A DNA stretch of 7,090 bases from Treponema sp. (GTDB taxonomy: Bacteria > Spirochaetota > Spirochaetia > Treponematales > Breznakiellaceae): the NCBI GenBank assembly GCA_031257715.1, contig JAIROE010000116.1:1-7090 (forward strand), read 5' to 3'. Shown piece after piece: positions 1 through 7,067 of the stretch. The number at the start of each line of letters is the position of its first letter. Position 1 is the first letter of the stretch. The translations under genes and the position numbers were made by a program. The notes beneath the pieces are model-generated. The model saw only the letters and a list, made by a program, of their open reading frames with translations, searched no databases and had not been told where the DNA came from.

Positions 1-264
1 CTCAATGCCCCGAATCCCGATCCGGACGCCATCGAAGTGATAGGATACCTGAACGGAAAGGATCTGGGCTATGCCGCCACAAGCCCGATGAGCCACCAAA
101 TCTACGATCCTACGGGCAAGTATCTTTTTGTCACCACTATTCAGTTGGGGAACGGCAATAAAGGGGAATTGGTGGTGCTCGATGGGAATTCCAGAAAAGT
201 TCTCGCCCGGATCGAACTGCCGGCTCACCCCCACGGGCTTGCTCTTCCGGGATATGGAAGGTAG
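1..264 (+). CDS. C-terminal fragment of a YVTN-type beta-propeller protein
   Basis: The reading frame is open from base 1 to a TAG stop at 262-264, so this is the last 87 codons of a gene that begins upstream. The fragment contains the typical pattern of a YVTN/cytochrome-D1-like propeller blade. It has an 'IYDPTGKYLFVTT' strand, then 'GELVVLD', then a strand reading 'KVLARIELPAHPHGLALP'. Such proteins are usually exported and act as binding scaffolds or as redox-cofactor-associated domains; no catalytic residue can be identified from this piece. A GTG at 37 could be taken for a start, but the same frame continues upstream with propeller-like sequence, so it is more likely internal. The next gene follows after 6 nt, which suggests co-transcription. 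The family call is fairly good; the function is unknown. Confidence 0.75.
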   Translation, partial: LNAPNPDPDAIEVIGYLNGKDLGYAATSPMSHQIYDPTGKYLFVTTIQLGNGNKGELVVLDGNSRKVLARIELPAHPHGLALPGYGR

Positions 265-270
265 GTCCGA

Positions 271-1257
271 ATGAATATAAAAGTATGCGTAAGCGCTTTG
301 GTAATCGTATCGGCTTTAGCGTCTTCACTGTATCCCGAAGGCGCCCGGGACTCAAAGGCCTATGCCAACACGCCGCGTGCCAGGGCCATTCGTAAGGGTC
401 AGGGACCGGAAATTATTCTGCCCCCACCCACGGTTGGCGTTGTAAGCCGGGCCGGGGACGAGGACAACTTTGAAAAATTTGTCTGGCCGGCGGATAAACT
501 CAAGGCGAATTACCGCGAAGTGGTTATTATCGACGCCAGGGTGAAAAATGATTATGAAAAAGAACATCTGCCCGGCGCGGTACAGCTTCACTGGAGGGAC
601 CTAGCCGATCAGTATAACGAACCGCCTTCCGATGCAGTCATAGCCGCTGAATTCGCAAAACGGGGAATCGATGTTTCCAAACCCATTGTGGTCTATAATG
701 AGCCCCTTGTCGGCGTTGCCGAAGAAACAAGGATACTGTGGCTACTGCGGTATCTCGGGATTAATAACAGTTATGTCCTTGATGGTGGTTTAAGTTACTG
801 GAAATCCCATGGCGGGGAAACCACCAAAGAGGAAACCGCCATCCCCCTGCTGACGCCGGTTTCGTCGTTTAACCGGAACGAGCGCCTGATCATCTCCACG
901 GAAGAACTAGCGTCCCGGCTTGGGACGGTAAACGTGCTTGACGCCCGAAGCGACGAGGAATACGCGAAGAGCCGGATACCCGGGGTAAAGTTTTGCTGGT
1001 TTAAGGATTTTTACCATTCTGACGGCACTTATTTTACTCCAGCCGAAACCAGGGCGAGAATCGCTCCTCTGGGTTTTGCCGAAGGCGATGAACTGGTAGT
1101 TCATTGCCAGGGGGGAATCAGATCGAGCCTTCCCTTCGTGCTTCTACAAACTGCGGGTTTTAAGGACCTCCGGAATTATTCGGCCAGCTTTGCCGGGTGG
1201 ACGGGAACCAATCAGCGGCTTGACAGCGCAAGCTATTCCAATATTCCGGAATATTAA
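271..1257 (+). CDS. Exported tandem-rhodanese sulfurtransferase (YnjE-like)
   Basis: This is a 328-residue protein with an N-terminal signal peptide: a basic start, a hydrophobic stretch at about residues 5-20, and possible cleavage after 'AYA' near residue 32. It should act in the periplasm. Two rhodanese domains follow. Domain 1 (about 75-185) has the 'IIDAR' and 'HLPGAVQLHW' signatures. At the catalytic position it has Asn143 ('VVYNEP') instead of Cys, so it is probably structural. Domain 2 (about 205-320) has 'VLDARSDEEY' and an active-site loop with Cys279 ('HCQGGIRSS') that can carry a persulfide. Rhodaneses transfer sulfane sulfur from donors such as thiosulfate or 3-mercaptopyruvate to thiophilic acceptors. 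An inactive first domain with an active second is normal for thiosulfate/mercaptopyruvate sulfurtransferases. E. coli YnjE has three rhodanese domains; only two are evident here. The ATG at 271 follows AGG at 263-265 with a 5-nt spacer and lies 6 nt after the upstream stop. The true sulfur donor is unknown. Confidence 0.9.
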   Translation: MNIKVCVSALVIVSALASSLYPEGARDSKAYANTPRARAIRKGQGPEIILPPPTVGVVSRAGDEDNFEKFVWPADKLKANYREVVIIDARVKNDYEKEHLPGAVQLHWRDLADQYNEPPSDAVIAAEFAKRGIDVSKPIVVYNEPLVGVAEETRILWLLRYLGINNSYVLDGGLSYWKSHGGETTKEETAIPLLTPVSSFNRNERLIISTEELASRLGTVNVLDARSDEEYAKSRIPGVKFCWFKDFYHSDGTYFTPAETRARIAPLGFAEGDELVVHCQGGIRSSLPFVLLQTAGFKDLRNYSASFAGWTGTNQRLDSASYSNIPEY

Positions 1258-1274
1258 TTTTTCAGGCAAACAGG

Positions 1275-2222
1275 ATGAAGAAGCTTCAGATTGTGCTGAA
1301 AATCCTCGTTTCAATCGCGCTTGTGGCGATTCTGGTTGTTACGGCAAATATCCGGGAAATAGTTTCCACTGTTTCCCGGTTCAATATCATCTGGCTTGGG
1401 CCGGTTTTTTTCTTTATTATCCTTGCCGTTATTATCAGCGTTTTTAAGTGGAAGGCGCTTCTCAAGGCCCAGGGGATTGCCGTCTCTGTTTTAAAGTTAT
1501 TCCGGTACTATACGGCCGGTTTTTTCTTTAATAATTTTCTGCCGTCAAGCCTGGGCTGCGATGGGGTACGGACGTTGCTGTTAAAAAACGAATTTAACAG
1601 TTACGCCGGCGCCGCTTCCTCCGTGGCGGCGGAACGCATTTTGGCAACAGCGAGCCTGGGCTTCCTTGGGCTCGTCGGGGCCTTGTTCGCATCTTCTCCC
1701 CAGCCTCCAGCGGCAGCCGCCCTGGGCATAATCTTTGCCGTGGGTGTCCTGCTGACGGCGCTGCTGCTTACGGGCTTTATTCCGAAAAAACTCGTGGAAA
1801 AGCAAAGCAAATTCGCCACAGGGTGGAAAGATTTCGCCGGCGCTTCGGCGGATCTTCGACGGCAACCCTTGAGCTTGGTTGTCTGCTTTGTCGAATCCAT
1901 TGCCTTCCAGATGGCGGTGGCCCTTTCCCAGGAGGCGATTATTTTAGGATTGGGCCTCCCGCCGTTGGGGCTTGGAGATCTTTTTTTTGCCAGCGCCGCG
2001 TCTTCCGCCATCGCCATGATACCTTTGGGGGTGAACGGATACGGCTTCCGGGAAGGGGGATTCATCTATCTCCTTGGGCCTTTAGGGTACTCCTCCTCCG
2101 CGGCCTTTTCCGTTTCCATACTCTTCGCCTTTTTTGTGGCGGTTTACAGCTTGTCAGGCGCGTTTTTCTGGATCCGCGAAAGGCCGGCCAGGAGAAATAA
2201 AACAACAGGAGCCCAAGCATGA
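1275..2222 (+). CDS. Flippase-like integral membrane protein (UPF0104 / MprF N-terminal-type family)
   Basis: The 315-residue polytopic membrane protein has hydrophobic segments at about 7-24, 41-57, 122-140, 146-168, 198-219, 233-251 and 270-299. It shows the family signatures in order. The first is 'FNNFLPSSLGCDGVR' at about 86-99, corresponding to the usual N-x-x-LP-x-x-x-GGD-x-xR, here with Cys95 replacing the second Gly. The second is 'AAERI' at 118-122. The third is 'IPLGVNGYGFREGGF' at 249-263, with the conserved Arg259-Glu260. The family includes the N-terminal flippase half of MprF, which moves aminoacylated phosphatidylglycerol, and the archaeal AglD C-terminal region. No aminoacyl-transferase domain is present here. 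It may therefore translocate a lipid or lipid-linked compound, but the substrate is not predictable. The ribosome-binding site is weak (CAGG at 1263-1266 or abutting the ATG). The 3' end overlaps the next gene by 4 nt (ATGA). Confidence 0.82.
   Translation: MKKLQIVLKILVSIALVAILVVTANIREIVSTVSRFNIIWLGPVFFFIILAVIISVFKWKALLKAQGIAVSVLKLFRYYTAGFFFNNFLPSSLGCDGVRTLLLKNEFNSYAGAASSVAAERILATASLGFLGLVGALFASSPQPPAAAALGIIFAVGVLLTALLLTGFIPKKLVEKQSKFATGWKDFAGASADLRRQPLSLVVCFVESIAFQMAVALSQEAIILGLGLPPLGLGDLFFASAASSAIAMIPLGVNGYGFREGGFIYLLGPLGYSSSAAFSVSILFAFFVAVYSLSGAFFWIRERPARRNKTTGAQA
2207..2211 (+). promoter_or_regulatory. Ribosome-binding site for the TVP38/TMEM64 gene
   Basis: AGGAG lies 7 nt before the ATG at 2219, inside the 3' end of the flippase-like gene. 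It supports the ATGA-overlap start for the TVP38 gene. Confidence 0.75.
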
Positions 2223-2941
2223 ACGTCAACAGAAAAACACTTTTAATTTTTTTGCGGATACTCCTCCTTGCAGCCGGGTCTGTGTTGTTCATTATGCCAC
2301 AGAGCAGAAAAGCGATTTTAAGCGTTGTGGCGGCGCTCGGCAGTGTCGATAGTGAACCGGTTAAAGCGTTCATCCTTTCCTTTGGGCCTTTTGCCGTTAT
2401 TGTTTCTTTCCTTCTTATGATTGCCCAGGCAATCGCGGCGCCGTTTCCGGCGTTTGTCATTACCTTCGCCAATGCGGCGCTTTTTGGATGGCTCCGGGGA
2501 GCAGCTCTTTCCTGGGCCAGCGCTATGGCGGGGGCGGCCATTTGTTTTGGCGTCGCCCGGCTCTTCGGCAGGGTCATCGTGGAAAAACTCGCCGGCAAAT
2601 ACGCCCTTGATTCAATTGACGATTTTTTTCTCAAGCACGGAGCGCTTTCCATAACGGCAGCAAGGCTTCTTCCCTTTGTTCCTTTTGATCCGGTAAGTTA
2701 TGCCGCGGGATTTACCAAAATGAATTTTTTTACCTTCCTTCTTGCCACCGGAATCGGCCAGCTTCCGGCGACCATTGTTTATTCATATTTTGGATCAACT
2801 CTTGGAGGCGGCGGCAGGATATTCTTTCAGGGGCTCTGCGCCCTCTTCGCCTTAGTCTGCGTTTCAGCCATAACAAAATCAATTTATGCCAATCGCAAAG
2901 CAAAGAAACACGAGGTAACACAAAATGAACGCCGCCAATGA
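2219..2941 (+). CDS. TVP38/TMEM64 family membrane protein (DedA superfamily)
   Basis: The 240-residue membrane protein has hydrophobic segments at about 8-27, 56-73, 76-93, 96-117, 168-190 and 202-222. The diagnostic TVP38/TMEM64 core is present at about 148-190. It has Arg149, then '[15 protein letters not shown]' (150-164) with Pro152 and Asp157, then a '[20 protein letters not shown]' segment. The family is part of the DedA/VTT superfamily, whose eukaryotic members TMEM41B and VMP1 are lipid scramblases. Bacterial DedA proteins are implicated in membrane-lipid recycling and proton-dependent homeostasis. E. coli YdjX and YdjZ are members of the same family and are encoded just upstream of ynjABCDEF. 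A lipid-scrambling or small-solute role here is inference. The gene starts inside the flippase-like gene and its last 17 nt overlap the cysteine synthase gene, suggesting translational coupling on both sides. The C-terminal tail (223-240) is highly charged and probably cytosolic. Confidence 0.9.
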   Translation: MNVNRKTLLIFLRILLLAAGSVLFIMPQSRKAILSVVAALGSVDSEPVKAFILSFGPFAVIVSFLLMIAQAIAAPFPAFVITFANAALFGWLRGAALSWASAMAGAAICFGVARLFGRVIVEKLAGKYALDSIDDFFLKHGALSITAARLLPFVPFDPVSYAAGFTKMNFFTFLLATGIGQLPATIVYSYFGSTLGGGGRIFFQGLCALFALVCVSAITKSIYANRKAKKHEVTQNERRQ

Positions 2942-4424
2942 TCTGACCGAACTCATCGGCCATACGCCTCTTTTAAAAATAAACAGAACAAATCCGCACA
3001 AGGCAAATATCTTCGCCAAACTTGAGTCGTACAACCCCCTTTCCAGCGTGAAAGATCGGGTGGGTTTTTCCATGATTGACGCGGCGGAAAAAACCGGACG
3101 CATCAAACCAGGCGATACCCTTATCGAACCGACCAGCGGAAACACCGGCATAGGTCTCGCCTTCGTGAGCGCCATTAAAGGCTACCGCCTTATCCTTACT
3201 ATGCCTGAAACCATGAGTCTTGAACGCCGAAAGATACTGCGGGCTTTAGGCGCAGAGATTGTGCTTACCGATTCATATGACGGCATGGAAGGCTCAATCA
3301 AAAAGGCCTTGGAATTGGCTGTGTCTATTCCCGGCTCTTTTATTCTCCAGCAATTTGACAATCCCGCGAACACGGCTATACACCGGCTTGCCACCGCGGA
3401 GGAAATCTGGAATGACACCGATGGACAGGTTGACATTTTCGTAGCCGGCGTAGGCACCGGTGGCACCATTACCGGAGTGGGGGAGATTCTGAAACAGAGG
3501 AAAAAGGATGTTAAAGTTATCGCCGTAGAGCCTTTCAAATCGGCGATTCTTTCCGGAGGCGTCGCCTCGCCCCATCGGATCCAGGGCATCGGAGCGGGCT
3601 TTATTCCGGGCATTTTAAACCGGAATGTGATCGATGAGATCGTTACAGTCATTGACGAGGATGCCAGCAAGACCGCCCGTGAACTAGCGAAAAACGAAGG
3701 CCTCCTGGTAGGCATATCGGGAGCGGCGGCCATGTGGGCGGCTTTGAAGATCGCCCGCGAGCCGGAAAACGAGGGGAAGAACATCATAGTGATTATTCCT
3801 GATTCAGGCGAACGGTATCTGAGCACCTGGCTTTACGAGGAGTTTGTGGCCAATAAAACCGAAGATTCGGGCGGCGCCGCTTCCATTGCCCTTGACGGCG
3901 CGGCCCATCCGCCGGCTTCAATTAGGGCGTTAAAATATTTCCGCAATGGCCTTTATTGCAGCGAAGCCATTTTCAGGGCTTTTAACGAAGAGTACGGCTT
4001 GACTATGCAGGGTGATTACAACCGTCTGCTCACCGGTTTCGGATCGGGTCTGGGGGAATCAGGCTGCGCCTGTGGAGCGGTCACCGGATGCGTCATGGCC
4101 TTGGGCGCCTTGGCCGGGAGGCAGTATAATTACGAGTCCGAACGGGTTCTTTATACAGCGGTACACAAACTGCACGACGAGTTCCGTAAAAAGCACAAGG
4201 CAATCTGCTGCAGAGTTCTTACAAAAAACGTGGCATGGAATTCAGCGGAGCATAAAATCCAATGTGAACAGTATATGCTTGACGCCGCGGATATTACGGA
4301 TCGGATCTTTAATGCAGAGCTTCGGGAGTACGCCGGTTCAAAAAGCGGAAAAAAGCCCCCCATGAAAAAAACTCCCCTGGCTTTACTCCGCCGTATTGTT
4401 TCCGCCATAAAACAGGGGGCCTAA
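2925..4424 (+). CDS. cysK: Cysteine synthase fused to a C-terminal C_GCAxxG_C_C redox domain
   Basis: This 499-residue protein is well over the roughly 310 residues of ordinary O-acetylserine sulfhydrylases. Residues 1 to about 312 form a complete PLP enzyme. Lys43 sits in 'NPLSSVKDR' (Schiff-base lysine), 'TSGNTG' at 70-75 is the substrate loop, 'GTGGT' at 177-181 binds the cofactor phosphate, and '[10 protein letters not shown]' starts at 292. It should make cysteine from O-acetylserine and sulfide, or from another thiol nucleophile. A short linker leads to a C-terminal domain at about 335-460. It resembles the C_GCAxxG_C_C putative redox family: 'YCSEAI' (Cys345), 'GFGSGLG', 'CGAVTG' (Cys383-Gly388), 'CCRVL' (Cys428, Cys429) and Cys447. 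Cys381 and Cys389 flank the central motif. A basic tail at 470-499 ends the protein. GAGG at 2912-2915, 9 nt before the ATG, supports the start. The frame is open throughout, so the fusion is real unless the assembly contains an error. A cystathionine beta-synthase-type specificity cannot be excluded. Confidence 0.9.
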   Translation: MNAANDLTELIGHTPLLKINRTNPHKANIFAKLESYNPLSSVKDRVGFSMIDAAEKTGRIKPGDTLIEPTSGNTGIGLAFVSAIKGYRLILTMPETMSLERRKILRALGAEIVLTDSYDGMEGSIKKALELAVSIPGSFILQQFDNPANTAIHRLATAEEIWNDTDGQVDIFVAGVGTGGTITGVGEILKQRKKDVKVIAVEPFKSAILSGGVASPHRIQGIGAGFIPGILNRNVIDEIVTVIDEDASKTARELAKNEGLLVGISGAAAMWAALKIAREPENEGKNIIVIIPDSGERYLSTWLYEEFVANKTEDSGGAASIALDGAAHPPASIRALKYFRNGLYCSEAIFRAFNEEYGLTMQGDYNRLLTGFGSGLGESGCACGAVTGCVMALGALAGRQYNYESERVLYTAVHKLHDEFRKKHKAICCRVLTKNVAWNSAEHKIQCEQYMLDAADITDRIFNAELREYAGSKSGKKPPMKKTPLALLRRIVSAIKQGA

Positions 4425-5026
4425 TGCTTGACACAAGATTACGGAAGCATGTCGCTTTTCTTTTTGACGGCGGCGCGGCTTTTTTTGAAAAACTAAACGT
4501 TTCCCCCACCGGAGTAACCCTCATTGCTTTCGTTGCCGGGCTTACCGCAAGCGGAATTTATCTTCTTGGGTTCCCTCTGGCGGCGGTTGTTGTCTTGTGG
4601 ATATCCGGCTGGCTCGACGCGGTGGATGGAACTCTGGCCCGGCGTGCCGGCAAAACCAGCAAACTCGGCGCTTTTCTTGACGTTTGGTTTGACCGGGTCG
4701 TTGAGGGCTGCATACTGCTCACCCTGGGCATTAAATACCCTGGAGCGTCTTTTCCGCTTTTATGTTCCGCCTTGGCGATCATCTTGTCCATGACCGCGTT
4801 TTTGCTGACCGGCGCCCTGGTGGAAAATAACACCAAAAAGAATTTTTTTTATCAGTCGGGAATCATGGAAAGAAGCGAAGGATTTATACTATTTTCGCTA
4901 ATGTGGCTTTTGCCGAAATACCTTGATGTATTGTCATATCTGTGCGCCGCGCTGATTTTATTTACCGCCTGCCAGCGGGCGCTGCTGACCATATTGGCCT
5001 TAAAACGGGAAGGAGATAAATCATGA
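4424..5026 (+). CDS. CDP-alcohol phosphatidyltransferase family protein (YnjF-like)
   Basis: The 200-residue membrane protein carries the complete CDP-alcohol phosphatidyltransferase signature D-x2-D-G-x2-A-R-x8-G-x3-D-x3-D. The residues are Asp65, Asp68, Gly69, Ala72, Arg73, Gly82, Asp86 and Asp90. These aspartates coordinate the divalent metal and perform displacement of CMP from CDP-diacylglycerol (or another CDP-alcohol) by an alcohol acceptor. Hydrophobic segments lie at about 30-50, 52-63, 94-104, 109-131, 153-163 and 168-190. The length is close to E. coli YnjF (about 206 residues), another small family member in a ynj cluster. The signature does not reveal the acceptor: glycerol phosphate, inositol phosphate, serine or something unusual are all possible. 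The gene starts at the TAATG junction, a 1-nt overlap with the cysteine synthase fusion, preceded by AGGGGG at 4414-4419. It ends in a 4-nt overlap with the binding-protein gene. Confidence 0.9.
   Translation: MLDTRLRKHVAFLFDGGAAFFEKLNVSPTGVTLIAFVAGLTASGIYLLGFPLAAVVVLWISGWLDAVDGTLARRAGKTSKLGAFLDVWFDRVVEGCILLTLGIKYPGASFPLLCSALAIILSMTAFLLTGALVENNTKKNFFYQSGIMERSEGFILFSLMWLLPKYLDVLSYLCAALILFTACQRALLTILALKREGDKS
5007..5015 (+). promoter_or_regulatory. Strong ribosome-binding site for the substrate-binding protein gene
   Basis: GGGAAGGAG ends 7 nt before the ATG at 5023, within the end of the phosphatidyltransferase gene. It is the best Shine-Dalgarno match in the window, in keeping with the high expression that binding proteins usually need relative to their permeases. 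Confidence 0.8.
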
Positions 5027-6198
5027 AGAAATTATGCATTGCGGCTTTTTTTGTCGCTGCTTTTTTTAATTGTAATAAAGAAACGATCCCGGTTGTCCTG
5101 AGCGGATGGGGAGGAGATCCGAATGTAAACGCGTGGATATCCGGAGAGTTCCTTCCCTATATTGAAAGAACAGAAGGGGTAAAAGCCGTTTGGTCTCCCA
5201 TGAATATTGACGAGATACTGGCGAAAGTGGAGAATGAAAAAAACGCCGACGCCAAAGGCACGATAGACGTAGTCTGGATAAATGGCGAGAATTTCCGCTA
5301 TGCCAAAGAACACGGTCTGCTGGAAGAAGGGTTTCTTTCAAGCCTGGACAACACGAAAAAATACCTCGATCTGGAGGATGAAAAAAATATCTACGATTTT
5401 GCCTATCCTACAGGTCTTTCCGAATCCCCCTGGGGCAGGGCTCAATTTATCTTCGCCGCCGATACGGCAAAGGCCCCGTCTCCCCCCAAAAACGCAAAGG
5501 AATTAAAGGCTTTTCTTGAAGAACATCCGGGAACTTTTACCTATCCTGAGTCAAATGATTTCACGGCTTCTGCTTTTCTACGGGTCCTGATCTACGATAT
5601 TGTCGGCTTCGATGTGATAAAAGATATTCCGGCGGATAAAGCGTCAATCGCCCATGCCATTCGGCCTGTGTTCGATTATCTTAATGAGATCGAACCCCTG
5701 CTCTGGCGGAACGGCGCAACCTACCCCAAAACCGTGGCCCAGCTTGACGAACTCTTCCAGGATGGGAGCGTGTGCTTTACCATGGATTACAATTCCTACA
5801 AGAGCTATTCTCAGATAAACGACGGCTTCTGGCCGGCGAGCGCCAGGACTTTTGTCTGGGACAGCGGAACGCCCAGCAATACTCATTTTCTCGCTATACC
5901 TTTCAACAGCCAAAACAAGGAAGGCGCCAAAAAAGCGATCAACGCCTCGCTTTCGCCGGCCATGCAGGCGTCAAAAGCCAGACTTTCGGGATGGGGCGAT
6001 GCTCCCGTGATCGACTTCAAAAAGCTGACGCCGGAAGAAAAAAATATCTTCGCCACGAATCTTGCCGGCCTCAATCCCACGGCAGCCGCTTCCTTGCTTT
6101 CCGATGAATATCTGGGGACTCATGCCCAGGCGGAACTGGCAGGCGATGTGGTGGTTATCATTGAGCAGCTCTGGCAGGAAGAAGTGCTTTTGAAATAG
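5023..6198 (+). CDS. ynjB: YnjB-family ABC transporter substrate-binding lipoprotein
   Basis: The 391-residue extracytoplasmic binding protein begins with a short signal sequence (MKK plus a hydrophobic stretch) ending at Cys17 in 'FFNC', a probable lipidation site. Asn at -1 is not the canonical [GAS] and is more typical of relaxed spirochaetal lipoboxes. The body matches what I recall of the YnjB family (uncharacterised YnjBCD importer). It has 'SGWGGDPNVN' from residue 27, 'IDVVWINGENF' at 81-91, 'SPWGRAQFIF' in the middle and 'GTFTYPESNDFTASAF' from residue 170. The fold should be a two-lobed type II periplasmic-binding protein related to those for iron, thiamine or polyamines. The YnjB ligand is not established to my knowledge. 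The permease gene follows after 11 nt, forming an import module. In E. coli the matching genes ynjB and ynjC are likewise adjacent. Confidence 0.88.
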   Translation: MKKLCIAAFFVAAFFNCNKETIPVVLSGWGGDPNVNAWISGEFLPYIERTEGVKAVWSPMNIDEILAKVENEKNADAKGTIDVVWINGENFRYAKEHGLLEEGFLSSLDNTKKYLDLEDEKNIYDFAYPTGLSESPWGRAQFIFAADTAKAPSPPKNAKELKAFLEEHPGTFTYPESNDFTASAFLRVLIYDIVGFDVIKDIPADKASIAHAIRPVFDYLNEIEPLLWRNGATYPKTVAQLDELFQDGSVCFTMDYNSYKSYSQINDGFWPASARTFVWDSGTPSNTHFLAIPFNSQNKEGAKKAINASLSPAMQASKARLSGWGDAPVIDFKKLTPEEKNIFATNLAGLNPTAAASLLSDEYLGTHAQAELAGDVVVIIEQLWQEEVLLK

Positions 6199-6200
6199 GG
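6197..6200 (+). promoter_or_regulatory. Ribosome-binding site deciding the GTG start of the permease
   Basis: AGGG lies 9 nt before GTG at 6210 and overlaps the TAG stop of the binding-protein gene. The in-frame ATG at 6237 has no purine-rich site at a suitable distance, only C/T-rich sequence and an A-run. The GTG is therefore the better start, though not certain. Confidence 0.5.
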
Positions 6201-6209
6201 ATTTTACCG

Positions 6210-7067
6210 GTGGGCCGCGATTATTCCTTCCAAAAAATGATATGGTCAAGGCTTCACGGGATACGTCCGTTTATTCTGCCCGCCGCAGCGCTGTGCCCGG
6301 CTGTCATGCTGGTAGCGGCTATTGCCGCCACCGCCGCCGGGCATGCGCTGATGGCCGGGAAAGGCGGGTACGCCGCCCTCCTGGCTTCCCCTTTTTTTAA
6401 AAAAGCCGTGGTGTTTTCCTTTCTTGTCGCGGTTTTTTGCGCCTTAAGCTCCGTTTTGGCGGGCGCCTTCCTGGCCTTTCTCTTCTGTGAAAAAACCGGA
6501 GGCGCTATAGTTCTTGCGAAGATCTATGTGGCGCTGCCCTACCTCGCCGCCGCTTCCTTTGTCGCCAATGCCTTCGGCGACAACGGCCTGGCGGCGCATT
6601 TAGTCAAGATTATTTATCCCCCCCTACGCGGCGCCGGAATACGGTACAATTCTGTTGGGGCCGGGGTTATTATCGCCTGTATGTATAAGCAGATTCCCTT
6701 TGTGTTTTTAACGTTAAGCGCTTTTTTCTGCGGCTTACGGGAAAAGTTTTACGATACGGCGTGCACCCTGGGCGCCCGGCCGATTACGGTTTTTTTTAAG
6801 GTATATCTCCCCAATGCCGTTCGCCCTTTGGCAGGAGCCGCTATGCTTATTTTTCAATTTACCCTTTTTAACTATGAGACCTTCGCCTTTCTGGGGCCTT
6901 CATCGCCCAAGGGCCTTGGTGAATTGCTCATCATGTTCTATTATTCTGCGGACGCTTCCCAAAAAAAGATAGCCCTTGCCCTCTGTGCCTTTCAGATCGC
7001 ATTTACCGTTATTATCGCCACCGTTCTGGCGATCATCGCCTTCGGGGGGAGAAAAAAAGAATTTTGA
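6210..7067 (+). CDS. ABC transporter permease subunit (YnjC N-terminal-half-like)
   Basis: The 285-residue polytopic protein has hydrophobic segments at about 22-45, 65-93, 103-122, 148-172, 205-228 and 255-278. The cytoplasmic EAA loop that contacts the ATPase is at about 179-208. It includes 'YDTACTLGARP' with the conserved Gly188 and 'FFKVYLPNAVRPL'. This is the normal topology of a binding-protein-dependent inner-membrane permease. It directly follows the YnjB-type gene and so should be its partner. E. coli YnjC is about twice as long and has two permease domains in one chain. This protein is only one domain, and a second gene seems to start at 7064. The GTG start at 6210 is preferred because of AGGG upstream; ATG at 6237 would remove nine residues before the first membrane segment without affecting function. 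No ATPase (YnjD-type) gene is in the window; it would be expected downstream. Confidence 0.87.
   Translation: MGRDYSFQKMIWSRLHGIRPFILPAAALCPAVMLVAAIAATAAGHALMAGKGGYAALLASPFFKKAVVFSFLVAVFCALSSVLAGAFLAFLFCEKTGGAIVLAKIYVALPYLAAASFVANAFGDNGLAAHLVKIIYPPLRGAGIRYNSVGAGVIIACMYKQIPFVFLTLSAFFCGLREKFYDTACTLGARPITVFFKVYLPNAVRPLAGAAMLIFQFTLFNYETFAFLGPSSPKGLGELLIMFYYSADASQKKIALALCAFQIAFTVIIATVLAIIAFGGRKKEF

Noticed and set aside
37..264. Small complete gene starting at GTG 37
   Set aside because: The frame is open upstream to base 1 with sequence fitting the same propeller protein, and no ribosome-binding site precedes the GTG.
1258..1274. Possible promoter or terminator in the largest intergenic gap
   Set aside because: Seventeen A/T-rich bases are too few for a promoter and contain no inverted repeat.
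1981..1988. T-runs of 7-8 bases inside genes (also near 4480, 4843 and 6790) as phase-variation or slippage sites
   Set aside because: They are explained by consecutive TTT Phe codons in membrane proteins, the frames stay intact across all of them, and their lengths are modest. They are at most places to check for sequencing indels.
2062..2652. Minus-strand open frame of 196 codons across the flippase/TVP38 junction
   Set aside because: It spans two well-supported plus-strand membrane genes and its product is an Arg/Lys/Ala/Ser-rich sequence without family features.
3182..3826. Long minus-strand open frame (214 codons) opposite the cysteine synthase domain
   Set aside because: It lies wholly opposite a gene with clear PLP-enzyme motifs, its translation shows no recognisable domain, and its Ser/Pro/Ile-rich composition is typical of an antisense shadow.
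4065..4091. Selenocysteine in the C_GCAxxG_C_C domain
   Set aside because: All cysteine positions are encoded by TGC or TGT and no in-frame TGA occurs before the TAA stop, so there is no sign of selenocysteine here.
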